Shown: positions 8,074 to 16,254, counted from the first letter of the stretch. The stretch: 40,713 bases of DNA from Candidatus Gastranaerophilales bacterium (GCA_947626645.1 CANQSZ010000003.1:1-40713), one strand, 5' to 3'. Notes: a model not told the origin generated them from the letters alone. Numbers and translations: made by a program.

Positions 8074-8102
8074 TTGCCTTAAAAACTTGTTAGGGCTATA
8101 AT
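8074..8102 (+). promoter_or_regulatory. Promoter of the sensor kinase gene, leaderless geometry
   Basis: TTGCCT (8074-8079), a 17-bp spacer and a perfect TATAAT (8097-8102) end 6 nt before the ATG at 8109. The expected transcription start is the A of the start codon, and no Shine-Dalgarno is present. Confidence 0.65.
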
Positions 8103-8108
8103 TTTACT

Positions 8109-9767
8109 ATGAAAAAGTTTGACTTTTTTAATCAGTACAGAGATCCGGTTATTGTAATAAGGGATTATGAGGAAGTTGTTTTTAAAAACAACACGTTTTG
8201 TCGTGTGTTTCAACAGTTTGGGGATATAAGAAAATTCGCACACAAAATGACTTTCGACATGTGTCCGATGGATAGCGAAAATGTCGATATGTGTTCCCCT
8301 ATTTTTCAGGCAATCGTTTCAAAACAAAACTTTTTTGCAAGAGTTTCTTACATTTCTTCTTCGGGTCAAACCTATTACTACGATTTAACCGCCGTTAAAC
8401 GCGGGTCTTATACGATAATTTTTCTTGCTGATGTAACTTCAGACGTTCTTTTACGGGACAATCAAAAAGAACAGGCGATTTTTAAAGACAAATTGTCCAA
8501 GCTCGAAGAAGAAAACGATGAACTTCAAAAAATCCGTCAAAAAGCACAATCGCAGGCTTTCAGAATAGCTTTAATCAACAAAGTGTCAAATATTATAAGA
8601 GAATCAATGGACATTTCAATGATTTTAAATTCGGCACTCAAAGAATTGGCGATAATGTTCGGGTGTTTCAGAGCATACTATGCTTCCTCGGGTGATGACG
8701 GGTTCTATATAGAAGAAACCTACGGCGAAAATAACGACGGAAAAAATATTTGCATAACTTTTGATGAACATGTTATGAACAGCTTGAAAACAGAACATAT
8801 TTCAATAAGTTACTGCCTTATGGAATATCAAAAAGCCGAACCCTTTAAACAGTCCGTCTTAAGAGTAATCGTTCCGGTTTTTCATCTTCAAAAGATGATA
8901 GGCGTTCTTGTTCTGTTAAGCTACCAAAAACGCGAATTGAATGAGGAAATAGAAATTTTGGATGCGGTTTCTTCGCAGCTGGGCAACGCAATTATAAGAG
9001 CCGAACTTTATCAGAAAAACGCCCAAAACGTCAGAGACTTGAAAAAAACTTTGGAAGAATTGAAAGAAACACAATTGCAGCTTATAAATTCCGAAAAAAT
9101 GGCATCTTTAGGTCAATTGGTTGCGGGAGTTGCCCACGAAATTAATACCCCCGTTGCCTCTATAAAATCCAACAACAGTATAATCTCTAAACTCATTTCC
9201 CAAATTGAACAGGACGATTTGCGAGAAACATTCGCCCAAATAAATACAATCGACCAAGAGGCAATCCAAAGAATAAGCAATATCGTCGTTTCTTTGAAAA
9301 AGTTTGTACGTCTTGATGAGGCGGAACTTCAAGAGGCTAATATCAATAAAGAACTGGATTTGACCCTCGATTTAATCAGCCACGAAATAAAAAATAAAAT
9401 TGAAATAATAAAACATTACGGCGATATTCCGCCCATAAAATGCTACCCGAACATGCTTAATCAGGTTTTTACAAATATTTTGGTAAATGCCTGCCAAGCA
9501 ATTAGCCAAAAGGGTATAATCGAAATAACAACCGAGTTTGATAACGGAATATTGAGCGTAAAAATAAAAGACAACGGTCATGGCATAGCTGCCGAAAATA
9601 TAAACAAAATTTTCACCGCCGGATATACTACAAAAGGTGTAGGAGTAGGTACAGGACTCGGACTTGCAATCAGTCAAAAGATTATCGACAAACATAACGG
9701 CAAAATCCACGTCAATAGTGCCGTTGGAGTCGGTACGGAATTTATTATTACTATCAAAAGCGAGTAA
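8109..9767 (+). CDS. Cytosolic sensor histidine kinase (PAS-GAF-HisKA-HATPase)
   Basis: This is a two-component sensor that autophosphorylates on histidine. A PAS-like domain lies at about residues 1-115 (PVIVIRDYEEVVFKNN), a short coiled coil at 120-155, and a GAF-like domain at about 165-300. The HisKA dimerisation helix follows, with H343 in AHEINTP. The HATPase core shows the N box (NILVNACQAI), the G1 box (DNGHGI) and the G2 box (GTGLGLAIS). There is no signal peptide or membrane segment, so it senses an internal cue. No response regulator gene is adjacent, so it is an orphan here. Translation probably starts on a leaderless message. Confidence 0.9.
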   Translation: MKKFDFFNQYRDPVIVIRDYEEVVFKNNTFCRVFQQFGDIRKFAHKMTFDMCPMDSENVDMCSPIFQAIVSKQNFFARVSYISSSGQTYYYDLTAVKRGSYTIIFLADVTSDVLLRDNQKEQAIFKDKLSKLEEENDELQKIRQKAQSQAFRIALINKVSNIIRESMDISMILNSALKELAIMFGCFRAYYASSGDDGFYIEETYGENNDGKNICITFDEHVMNSLKTEHISISYCLMEYQKAEPFKQSVLRVIVPVFHLQKMIGVLVLLSYQKRELNEEIEILDAVSSQLGNAIIRAELYQKNAQNVRDLKKTLEELKETQLQLINSEKMASLGQLVAGVAHEINTPVASIKSNNSIISKLISQIEQDDLRETFAQINTIDQEAIQRISNIVVSLKKFVRLDEAELQEANINKELDLTLDLISHEIKNKIEIIKHYGDIPPIKCYPNMLNQVFTNILVNACQAISQKGIIEITTEFDNGILSVKIKDNGHGIAAENINKIFTAGYTTKGVGVGTGLGLAISQKIIDKHNGKIHVNSAVGVGTEFIITIKSE

Positions 9768-9889
9768 TAAATTGTTAAGTTTTGTTAATAATGATTTTAA
9801 TTTATTCTTGAATTACAATTATATTTATAAAAACATTTATAAAAATTTTTAAAATAATTCATAAAACTGAGGAAAAAATTATAATTTTG

Positions 9890-9898
9890 TGTTATAAT
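9890..9898 (+). promoter_or_regulatory. Extended -10 promoter upstream of the HEAT-repeat gene
   Basis: TGTTATAAT has the extended -10 TG and a perfect TATAAT hexamer (9893-9898). No matching -35 is visible. It lies about 208 nt before the ATG at 10107, so it would produce a long leader. Confidence 0.35.
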
Positions 9899-10047
9899 AG
9901 TAGTACAGATTGAATAAGTGTCAGAATTACCCTTAATAATACAACTGACGGTTCAGTACAGTAATAATAGGAAAAATCGAAAAACAATTTATGAATTGTA
10001 AACAAATATGAACTAAAAATACACAAAAAAGGCAATAATATTCGCAA

Positions 10048-10071
10048 AAATGTTTTTATATAGAAGTAAGG
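10048..10071 (+). promoter_or_regulatory. 24-bp shared upstream element, copy 2
   Basis: The element reads AAATGTTTTTATATA, then GAAGTAAGG. It differs from the copy at 4418-4441 at one base. It lies 35 nt before the ATG, compared with 33 nt at the other locus. Confidence 0.5.
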
Positions 10072-10106
10072 TGTGTGAATATTTATTGTAGTGTCGGAGG
10101 AAAATA

Positions 10107-10964
10107 ATGACAATTAGTGTGAACAGCAAGAAAAAACAAGTAAAAAAGACATTTGACGAGTTATTGAACGACTTACAAACGAGCAATTCGGAAAAAGTCA
10201 GATACAATGCGGCTCGTATTTTAGGTGAATTGGGCGATGCAAAAGCAGTCGAACCATTAATCGAAGTTTTAAAACATGACAAAAACGGTTCCGTAAGATT
10301 GTATGCGGCAAGAGCATTGGGTGAATTGGGCGATTCATCGGCAACAATTCATTTGATAGAATCGTTGCGTGAGGACAGAAACGTTGACGTGCGTGTTCGT
10401 GCGGCAAGAGCATTAGGTCGTTTGGGCGGTGCTATTGTTGTTGAACCGCTTGTTGAATCTTTAAACGATGAAAACCCGCAGGTTTGTATCACCGCAACGG
10501 ATGCGTTAATTGAAATCGGCGATGTTGCAACCGATGCTTTAATCAAATCACTTGATCACGAAAAAGTTAATGTAAGATGTGATGCGACAAGAGCGTTAGG
10601 CGAAATCGGAAACAAAAAAGCGGTTGACAAGATTATCAATATGCTTTATGACGAATGGGTTAACGTAAGAATATACGCGGTAACTTCGTTAGGAAAATTA
10701 AACGATACAAAAGCGGTACCTGCATTGATTGATGTAATGAAAAACCGTTCCGAAAACGAATTAGTCAGAGCCGGCGCAGCAGCAGCTTTGGGTGTTTTAA
10801 GAGACACAAGAGCTTTGATGCCGTTGAGAGAACTGATTATGGAAGCTGAAGAACTCGGTGAGCTTGAAGATACGGCTTTAAAATCATTCAAAAAGATTAT
10901 GGCTGCAAACTGGCAGTCTATCCCGGGGGCTACGGCTCAGAAAAAACCGGCAGGTTCTTTTTAA
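10107..10964 (+). CDS. HEAT-repeat protein, PBS-lyase type
   Basis: This is a 285-aa protein made of about seven tandem 31-residue helical repeats of the form VRxxAARALGELGDxxAVxxLIxxLxD, covering about residues 30-250. Such solenoids are protein-binding scaffolds. The closest named group is the PBS lyase HEAT-like repeat family, but this family is widespread and no phycobilisome gene is present, so a lyase role is not implied. There is no signal peptide or membrane segment. CGGAGG lies before the ATG. The gene is monocistronic with a strong terminator. It shares an upstream element with the L,D-transpeptidase gene, suggesting joint control. Confidence 0.85.
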   Translation: MTISVNSKKKQVKKTFDELLNDLQTSNSEKVRYNAARILGELGDAKAVEPLIEVLKHDKNGSVRLYAARALGELGDSSATIHLIESLREDRNVDVRVRAARALGRLGGAIVVEPLVESLNDENPQVCITATDALIEIGDVATDALIKSLDHEKVNVRCDATRALGEIGNKKAVDKIINMLYDEWVNVRIYAVTSLGKLNDTKAVPALIDVMKNRSENELVRAGAAAALGVLRDTRALMPLRELIMEAEELGELEDTALKSFKKIMAANWQSIPGATAQKKPAGSF

Positions 10965-10990
10965 TTGATGGGTTAGATTATATATAACAG

Positions 10991-11020
10991 AAAAAAGCGG
11001 TTTTTATAAACCGCTTTTTT
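10991..11020 (+). terminator. Terminator of the HEAT-repeat gene
   Basis: AAAAAAGCGGTTT (10991-11003) pairs perfectly with AAACCGCTTTTTT (11008-11020) across a 4-nt loop and ends in a T-run. Confidence 0.9.
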
Positions 11021-11064
11021 AAGTTTATAGAACTCTCAGTTTAAAAACGCTTAACAGTTAAAAA

Positions 11065-11092
11065 AAAATGCTTAACACAAGGTAAGCATTTT
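11065..11092 (-). terminator. Terminator of the 11116-11523 gene
   Basis: AAAATGCTTA (11065-11074) and TAAGCATTTT (11083-11092) form a 10-bp stem. On the minus strand it is followed by a run of T residues. It lies 24 nt past the stop. Confidence 0.85.
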
Positions 11093-11115
11093 ATGGGATA
11101 AATAATAAGAGATAA

Positions 11116-11523
11116 TTATGGAGTTTTTTTGAATTTAGCGCCAATCCATAGGAAGGGTTTTTTGATATAATTCCAAGTTGTTGAGGCTAAGGATTTTAAA
11201 TTTTTCATATTAAGTCCGGACAGTTTTTTTCTAAAAACCAGCGCAGCGGCACTTAACAGTAGCACTGATGCGAATGCCCATTTTTTCCAGCGTTTTGGTT
11301 GAACCAAGCCTTTTTTATTTGAGTTTTCGTATTCATCAACATTCGGGATATCTTTAAGTTTAGTTCCCGGGGGCAGAAGTGAGATATCAGTCATCGGCAA
11401 ATCAACCATGGCGGGATTTCCGACAAATCTTGCCGGTTGGTCGAGTATATATGCCGCAGCATCATAGTCTATAACTCCGTTTGCTGCCAAAGAATCTAAT
11501 GCAAATACCCAATTTAATGCCAT
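11116..11523 (-). CDS. Unknown small protein with one membrane segment
   Basis: I do not recognise it. The 135-aa protein starts with a hydrophilic domain of about 75 residues (ALDSLAANGVIDYDAAAYILDQPARF), then has a basic patch (KRWKKW), one transmembrane helix at about residues 80-97 (AFASVLLLSAAALVF) and a very basic tail (KKLSGLNMKNLK, KKPFLWIGAKFKKTP). The topology is probably N-terminus out and the Lys-rich tail inside, but the basic patch before the helix makes this uncertain. A weak AAGGAAA precedes the ATG, and a TATATAA element lies at 11545-11567. It is downstream of a secreted-protein gene on the same strand. Confidence 0.6.
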   Translation of the reverse strand: MALNWVFALDSLAANGVIDYDAAAYILDQPARFVGNPAMVDLPMTDISLLPPGTKLKDIPNVDEYENSNKKGLVQPKRWKKWAFASVLLLSAAALVFRKKLSGLNMKNLKSLASTTWNYIKKPFLWIGAKFKKTP

Positions 11524-11544
11524 AATACTTTTCCTTTATTTTCT

Positions 11545-11567
11545 GCCTTATTTATATAAAGTATTCT
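11545..11567 (-). promoter_or_regulatory. Possible promoter element before the 11523 start
   Basis: On the minus strand it reads GAATACTTTATATAAATA followed by AGGC, ending about 22 nt before the ATG. It resembles the element at 6264-6283. A TATAAA hexamer is present, but no clear -35. Confidence 0.35.
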
Positions 11568-11611
11568 TTGAGCAAAAAATTGCGTATTTTTAAATTTTTG
11601 TAACAATAAGT

Positions 11612-12370
11612 TTAGAAAATCTTTTCGCACATGCCGGCTTTGACGTGTTTATCAACTGTTTTCATCAAGTTAGCACCTATGCCTTTTGAGGGTTCGTTTG
11701 AACATTTAACCTCATAACCGCCTTCTCCCAACTTGGTATAGTAGCAAGTTGCATCGGCATATTCGCAAGCATATTTGGCAAGTATTTTTTGTCCCTGCGG
11801 GTCGTCATTGTCATAGCTTATACACGAACCCATATTCATCATCAACTTATCATACGAACTCATTTTTTCCGAACTGAAAGATACTTTAATCTGATTTTCG
11901 GTAACTTTTGCGGGAGGATTTTGGTTGTCGTGTTTTAAGTAGGCTCTGTAAAGTTGGGCACGTTCGGAGTTATTAAATTTACACTTGGTAATATTCATTT
12001 CTTTTATAGCCTGTGCCATCATTTGTTGTTGGGTAGGAAATTCAATTTCGTTAGGATTTTCTTTTGAAAAGGAGTTGATAACAGCACCGGATAATCTTTT
12101 ATAATTTTCGTAAACTTTGGGGTCTGAAAAATCCGTATAGCTTCTTATTTCGACTTCGCATCTTCCCGATGGGAGAGCGCCTTTTATGGTATATTCGAAT
12201 ATTTCTCCGTTACCGCTTCGAAATGTTCCTTTTGTGCAGGTTTTTAAATTATTTATGTACTGTGCGGGAGGTTCTGTACCTACAGTTATTGCTTGCGCCA
12301 ATTCTTTTAATTGAACGGCACAAATACTTAGAATGCTTAATATTCCCAATATTATCAAAACTCTTTTCAT
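11612..12370 (-). CDS. Unknown exported Cys-rich protein
   Basis: I do not recognise the family. The 252-aa protein begins with a signal peptide or anchor (MKRVLIILGILSILSICAVQL), basic then strongly hydrophobic, with possible cleavage after AQA at about residue 27. The mature part has around eight cysteines (such as C46, CKF, CISY, CEYADATCYY, CSNE and the near-terminal CEKIF), compatible with disulfides in an oxidising compartment. GGGGAAG precedes the ATG, and a good promoter lies upstream. The gene downstream on the same strand has its own promoter-like element. Adhesion or envelope roles are possible but not shown. Confidence 0.65.
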   Translation of the reverse strand: MKRVLIILGILSILSICAVQLKELAQAITVGTEPPAQYINNLKTCTKGTFRSGNGEIFEYTIKGALPSGRCEVEIRSYTDFSDPKVYENYKRLSGAVINSFSKENPNEIEFPTQQQMMAQAIKEMNITKCKFNNSERAQLYRAYLKHDNQNPPAKVTENQIKVSFSSEKMSSYDKLMMNMGSCISYDNDDPQGQKILAKYACEYADATCYYTKLGEGGYEVKCSNEPSKGIGANLMKTVDKHVKAGMCEKIF

Positions 12371-12392
12371 AATCTTCCCCTCAATATCTTTA

Positions 12393-12421
12393 TTTTATCA
12401 TATTATTCGGTTCAAATCAAA
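12393..12421 (-). promoter_or_regulatory. Promoter of the exported protein gene
   Basis: On the minus strand TTGATT (12416-12421), a 17-bp spacer and TAAAAT (12393-12398) lie 22 nt before the ATG at 12370. Confidence 0.6.
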
Positions 12422-12488
12422 TGGACTATTTAAGATTTTTTATGATAAAATTTTTTTATAAACACTAAGCAGCGAGGTATAAACAGTT

Positions 12489-14063
12489 ATGGAAAAATAT
12501 TATTTAACAACGGCAATAGACTATGTGAACGGTGCACCGCATATCGGGCATGCGTATGAAAAGATTCTGACCGATATTATAGCAAGACATTATTCGCAAA
12601 GAACCGATAACATGTTTTTCCTGACAGGAACAGACGAACACGGAATTAAAATACAAAAAACTTCCGCAGCGCAGGGTAAAACTCCAAAACAGTTGTGCGA
12701 TGAGAATGCCCAAAAGTTTAAAGATGCTTGGAAAGCTCTTGATATTAACTACAACAGATTTATAAGAACAACCGATGAAGACCACGAAAAAATTGTTCAA
12801 AAAATATTTAAAAAACTTGTTGAAAAAGGTGATATTTATAAACATGAATATGAAGGTCTATATTGTTCCGGCTGCGAGTGTTTTCTGAATCCGAAAGATT
12901 TAACCGAAGACGGTTTATGCCCCGATCATTTGAAAAAGCCCGAAGTTGTGAAAGAAGAAAATTATTTCTTCAAATTATCTTCGTATAAAGATGCGATAAT
13001 CAAACACATCAAAGAAAATCCGGAATTTATCGTTCCGAGTTTCAGGGCAAACGAAGTATTGAACCAGCTTGAGGATATTCAAGATATTTCTGTTTCCCGT
13101 AACAAATCGAATGTAGGCTGGGGAATAGATGTATTGGGCGATGACGAACAGTCAATATATGTTTGGATTGACGCCCTTTCAAATTATATAACCGCAATCG
13201 GTTACGATACGGAAAACCCCTCGGAACAGTTTAAAACTCTTTGGCCGGTTGATGTTCATGTTATCGGTAAAGATATTTTGAAATTCCACAGTATTTATTG
13301 GATAGGAATACTTATGGCATTGGAATTACCTTTGCCGAAACATATTTTCGCCCACGGCTGGATAACGATTGATGAAACAAAAATGTCAAAATCTTTGGGG
13401 AATGTAGTTTCACCGACATCTGTTTTGGAAAGTTTTGAATTATCACAACCCGATGCGTTCAGATATTATATGGCAACATCGGCTCCTTGCGGGCGCGACG
13501 GCAATTATTCCGATCAGGATTTTAAAGAAAAAGTTAATGCACATCTTGCAAACAGTATGGGCAACCTTTTGAACAGAAGTCTGTCAATGCTTGTAAAATA
13601 TTTTGACGGCGAAGTGAAGGAAGAATTTTTGACCAATCGTTCAAACCAAGCGCAAAGCCTTTTGAGAACCGCGTTGGGTACGGTTAAAACAGTCGAAAAT
13701 CATTTTAACCATTTTGAAATACAAGAAGCGGCACAGGAAATTATATCGCTTGTCGATGCCGCAAATAAATTTGTAACCGATACCGCGCCTTGGACACTGG
13801 CAAAAGAAGATAAAACGGTTGAATGCGGACAGGTCTTAACAACTGTTTTTGAAGTTATGTGTGTGGTTTCTTCATTGATTTATCCGTATTGTCCGAATAT
13901 CGCTTCTGATATGGCAAAACAGTTGTCTTATGATATCAATACAAAACTTGATGATATTACAACTTCAAATATAAAAGCCGGAAAACTTATTACAAAAGAA
14001 GAAATACACCCCGTATTTTTAAGAGTGGATAGCGAACTTGCCGACAAAAGCGTAAAATTATAA
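12489..14063 (+). CDS. metG: Methionyl-tRNA synthetase
   Basis: The enzyme charges tRNA-Met with methionine and is a class I synthetase. The HIGH motif is H18-I-G-H21 and the KMSKS motif is K298-M-S-K-S302. The connective-peptide zinc knuckle reads CSGCEC then CPDH. The 524-aa length means the C-terminal dimerisation (Trbp111-like) domain is absent, as in monomeric bacterial forms. The anticodon-binding helical domain spans about residues 370-520. GAGG lies 11 nt before the ATG, and TATAAA ends 5 nt before it, so the start may be leaderless or weakly Shine-Dalgarno driven. The gene converges on the FliI-type ATPase gene with only 8 nt between stops. Confidence 0.96.
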   Translation: MEKYYLTTAIDYVNGAPHIGHAYEKILTDIIARHYSQRTDNMFFLTGTDEHGIKIQKTSAAQGKTPKQLCDENAQKFKDAWKALDINYNRFIRTTDEDHEKIVQKIFKKLVEKGDIYKHEYEGLYCSGCECFLNPKDLTEDGLCPDHLKKPEVVKEENYFFKLSSYKDAIIKHIKENPEFIVPSFRANEVLNQLEDIQDISVSRNKSNVGWGIDVLGDDEQSIYVWIDALSNYITAIGYDTENPSEQFKTLWPVDVHVIGKDILKFHSIYWIGILMALELPLPKHIFAHGWITIDETKMSKSLGNVVSPTSVLESFELSQPDAFRYYMATSAPCGRDGNYSDQDFKEKVNAHLANSMGNLLNRSLSMLVKYFDGEVKEEFLTNRSNQAQSLLRTALGTVKTVENHFNHFEIQEAAQEIISLVDAANKFVTDTAPWTLAKEDKTVECGQVLTTVFEVMCVVSSLIYPYCPNIASDMAKQLSYDINTKLDDITTSNIKAGKLITKEEIHPVFLRVDSELADKSVKL

Positions 14064-14071
14064 ATGTGGTG

Positions 14072-15418
14072 TTAAATATCGACTCCTTCCATCATATCGA
14101 CAAGTTGTTTTATGGTGCCGTCCATTGTTACGCTGTCAGATGTTCTTTGCTGCAAGAAGGCATTAACTTTGGGCATCATCTCAATTGCGATATCAAGTTT
14201 GGGGTTTGAACCGGGTTGATACATACCCACATCAATCAGGTCTTTGTTTTCGCGATACATAGACATTATTGTACGAAGTTTTGCGGCGGCGGCTTTATGT
14301 TCCGGGGTTGCAATCGCGCTCATCAAACGTGAGATACTTCCTAAAACATCAATTGCGGGGTAGTGGTTTGATTCGGCGACTTTTCTTGATAAGAAAATAT
14401 GCCCGTCAACAATACCGCGGACAATATCGACAATCGGGTCTGAAATATCGTCTCCTTCCATTAAAACGGTGTAAAGAGCGGTGATAGAACCTTTCGGACT
14501 GTTTCCAGCACGCTCTAAGGCTTTTTGCAGCCATGAAAAAATTGATGGCGGATAACCTTTCATAGTCGGCGGTTCGCCCAATGATAACCCGACTTCTCGA
14601 CCTGCCATTGCACATCGGGTTATTGTATCGGTCATTAAAAATACTTTTTTCCCTTTGTCTCTAAAGTATTCGCAAACGGCGGTTGCCGTAAGGAGTGCTT
14701 TTTGCCTGATTAAAGGCGGCTGATCGCCCGTTGAACATACAAGAACCGATTTTGCCATGCCTTCTTCACCAAGCGAATCTTCAACAAACTCTTTAACTTC
14801 ACGTCCGCGTTCTCCGATTAGTGCAACGACGTTAACATCGGCATCGGAATTTCTTGCAATCATCCCGAGCAGCGTACTTTTACCGACTCCGGAACCCGCA
14901 AATAAACCCAAACGCTGCCCGCAACCCATTGTCATACAACCGTCAATCGCTCGAACTCCGGTTGAAAAAATTTCTGTTATAATCGGTCTTTCAAAAGGTC
15001 CCGGCGGAGGTCCTTCAATCGGGCGCCATGTGGCATCGGTTGTGTCTATCGGTTTTCCGTCAAGCGGATTTCCCAGCGGGTCTATCAATCTTCCGAGTAA
15101 AAAATCTCCGACGGGTACCGTTATCGGACGTCGGGTGGTTGTTACCAAACTGCCTTGTCCTATTCCGCTTCCGTCTAAAAGTAACGACAATTGCGCCACT
15201 TCACCTTTGAACGCTTGAACTTCTGCGGGTTTTTGTTTTCCGTCGTAGGTTTCTATATAGCACAAATCACCGATTTTTAACCCCGGAAGTTTTACCTCTA
15301 CCGTTAACCCCAAAAGTTTCGATACCGTTCCTTTATAAGAATACAGGCTCGTTTCGTCAAGTTTTTGCTTAACTTTTTGTTTTAATTCTTCTATACTGCT
15401 TTTGTCGATATCAACCAT
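14072..15418 (-). CDS. fliI: Flagellar/type III secretion ATPase, FliI/YscN family
   Basis: This family forms the hexameric ATPase that unfolds and feeds substrates to flagellar or type III export. The N-terminal beta-barrel (about residues 25-100) is followed by the RecA-like core: Walker A AGSGVGKS at 174-181, the family-specific GERGREVKEFVE, Walker B KKVFLMTDTITR, and ALERAGNSPKGSITALYTVL. The Pro-rich GPPPGPFERP stretch is also typical and separates it from F1-ATPase beta. The length is 448 aa. No other flagellar or secretion gene is in the window, so FliI versus YscN/SctN cannot be settled. The promoter geometry predicts a leaderless message. adk lies upstream on the same strand. Confidence 0.88.
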   Translation of the reverse strand: MVDIDKSSIEELKQKVKQKLDETSLYSYKGTVSKLLGLTVEVKLPGLKIGDLCYIETYDGKQKPAEVQAFKGEVAQLSLLLDGSGIGQGSLVTTTRRPITVPVGDFLLGRLIDPLGNPLDGKPIDTTDATWRPIEGPPPGPFERPIITEIFSTGVRAIDGCMTMGCGQRLGLFAGSGVGKSTLLGMIARNSDADVNVVALIGERGREVKEFVEDSLGEEGMAKSVLVCSTGDQPPLIRQKALLTATAVCEYFRDKGKKVFLMTDTITRCAMAGREVGLSLGEPPTMKGYPPSIFSWLQKALERAGNSPKGSITALYTVLMEGDDISDPIVDIVRGIVDGHIFLSRKVAESNHYPAIDVLGSISRLMSAIATPEHKAAAAKLRTIMSMYRENKDLIDVGMYQPGSNPKLDIAIEMMPKVNAFLQQRTSDSVTMDGTIKQLVDMMEGVDI

Positions 15419-15424
15419 ATTTCC

Positions 15425-15452
15425 ATTATACTTATTTTTTGGTTTATATCAA
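15425..15452 (-). promoter_or_regulatory. Promoter of the FliI-type ATPase gene, leaderless geometry
   Basis: On the minus strand TTGATA (15447-15452), a 16-bp spacer and TATAAT (15425-15430) end 6 nt before the ATG. No Shine-Dalgarno fits. Confidence 0.6.
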
Positions 15453-15467
15453 TTTATTAAGCTGATG

Positions 15468-16124
15468 TTACCGAACAACTTCTAAAAGTCTTTCCCAAAC
15501 TTCGTCAATTGTTCCTTGCGCATTGATTGTTTTTAAGTTTCCTTTGTTTTTGTAGTAATCAATCAAGGGTGCAGTTTCATTGAAATATGTTTCAAATCGT
15601 GCTTTTGCGGTTTCTTCGTTGTCATCTTTTCTTTGAGTTAATTCTGTTGCACATTTGTCGCATTTGCCTTCAATTTTCGGAGGTTTTGATTTTAGGTTGT
15701 AAATCTCTCCGCAATTCGGGCATGAACGACGGTTTACAATTCTTGATATCAAAATGTCGGGATTGAGTTCAAAATATATTGCTCTGAAACTTGTGCTTTG
15801 ACCGTTGTCAATTTCGGAGTTTATTTTTTCAAGCATTTGTGCCTGTTCAACACTTCTGGGGTAACCGTCAAGTATATACCCGTTTTTGCAATCGTCTTGC
15901 GAAAGTCTGTTTTTAATTATTCCCCCGACAAGCTCAACCGGAACAAGCTGCCCTTTGTCAATGAAGGATTTTGCAATTTTTCCGTTCTCGGTTTCGTTTT
16001 TAATCTCCGCTCTTAACAGTGAACCCGTGTCAATGTGGGGAAATCCGAAATGTTGTGCAAGTTTCGATGTTTGTGTGCCTTTTCCGCAAGCCGGAGGTCC
16101 TAAAAATATAAATTCTCTTTTCAT
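15468..16124 (-). CDS. adk: Adenylate kinase
   Basis: Adk catalyses ATP + AMP to 2 ADP. The P-loop is GPPACGKGT at residues 9-17, followed by the AMP-binding segment (DTGSLLRAEI), GYPRSVEQAQ, and a long LID carrying a zinc knuckle: CPNCGEIYN and, further on, CDKCATEL. Arginines of the catalytic core are visible in RIVNRRSC and KARFETY. The length of 218 aa is the long-LID bacterial form. The P-loop has Ala-Cys where Gly-Ala or Gly-Ser is usual, a mild variation. There is no strong Shine-Dalgarno (AGAGC only). The gene lies 49 nt upstream of the FliI-type gene, which has its own promoter. Confidence 0.96.
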   Translation of the reverse strand: MKREFIFLGPPACGKGTQTSKLAQHFGFPHIDTGSLLRAEIKNETENGKIAKSFIDKGQLVPVELVGGIIKNRLSQDDCKNGYILDGYPRSVEQAQMLEKINSEIDNGQSTSFRAIYFELNPDILISRIVNRRSCPNCGEIYNLKSKPPKIEGKCDKCATELTQRKDDNEETAKARFETYFNETAPLIDYYKNKGNLKTINAQGTIDEVWERLLEVVR

Positions 16125-16225
16125 AGTTTTGCTCTTTTTATGTCTGTTTACAAAAGAATTTTACATTAATCTTTGGTTTTATTCAATAATTTATTTTTTT
16201 GTAAAAAGATGTACATATATGGCTA

Positions 16226-16254
16226 TTTACTATATAAAAGAAAAAAGTTATAAT
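16226..16254 (+). promoter_or_regulatory. Promoter of the DppD-type gene, leaderless geometry
   Basis: TTTACT (16226-16231), a 17-bp spacer and TATAAT (16249-16254) end 7 nt before the ATG at 16262. No Shine-Dalgarno is present. Confidence 0.6.

Larger units (their letters stand above)
9768..10106 (+). other. 339-nt intergenic region before the HEAT-repeat gene
   Basis: Very AT-rich. It holds an extended -10 box (TG-T-TATAAT ending at 9898), two overlapping possible RNA stems around 9918-9957 (GTCAG with CTGAC, or ACTGA with TCAGT, mutually exclusive), two AGTACAG repeats, and the 24-bp element at 10048-10071. I see no credible ORF longer than a few codons and no clear terminator for the kinase gene. 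If transcription starts near 9905, the HEAT gene has a leader of about 200 nt. Confidence 0.5.

Noticed and set aside
10107-10964. Phycobilisome lyase function for the HEAT-repeat protein
   Set aside because: HEAT repeats of the PBS-lyase type are common scaffolds. No phycobiliprotein or bilin gene is present and the organism looks non-photosynthetic.
12504-12845. 113-codon minus-strand ORF inside metG
   Set aside because: It overlaps the metG catalytic domain with the HIGH motif, and its Phe/Cys-rich translation is what the antisense of Lys/Glu-rich coding gives.
14757-15218. 153-codon plus-strand ORF opposite the FliI-type ATPase gene
   Set aside because: It is fully antisense to strongly conserved coding sequence, has a Ser/Pro-biased translation typical of a shadow frame, and no ribosome site.
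14072-15418. F1-ATPase beta subunit
   Set aside because: GERGREVKEFVE, GPPPGPFERP and ALERAGNSPKGSITALYTVL are FliI/YscN-type, not AtpD-type, and no atp genes are adjacent.
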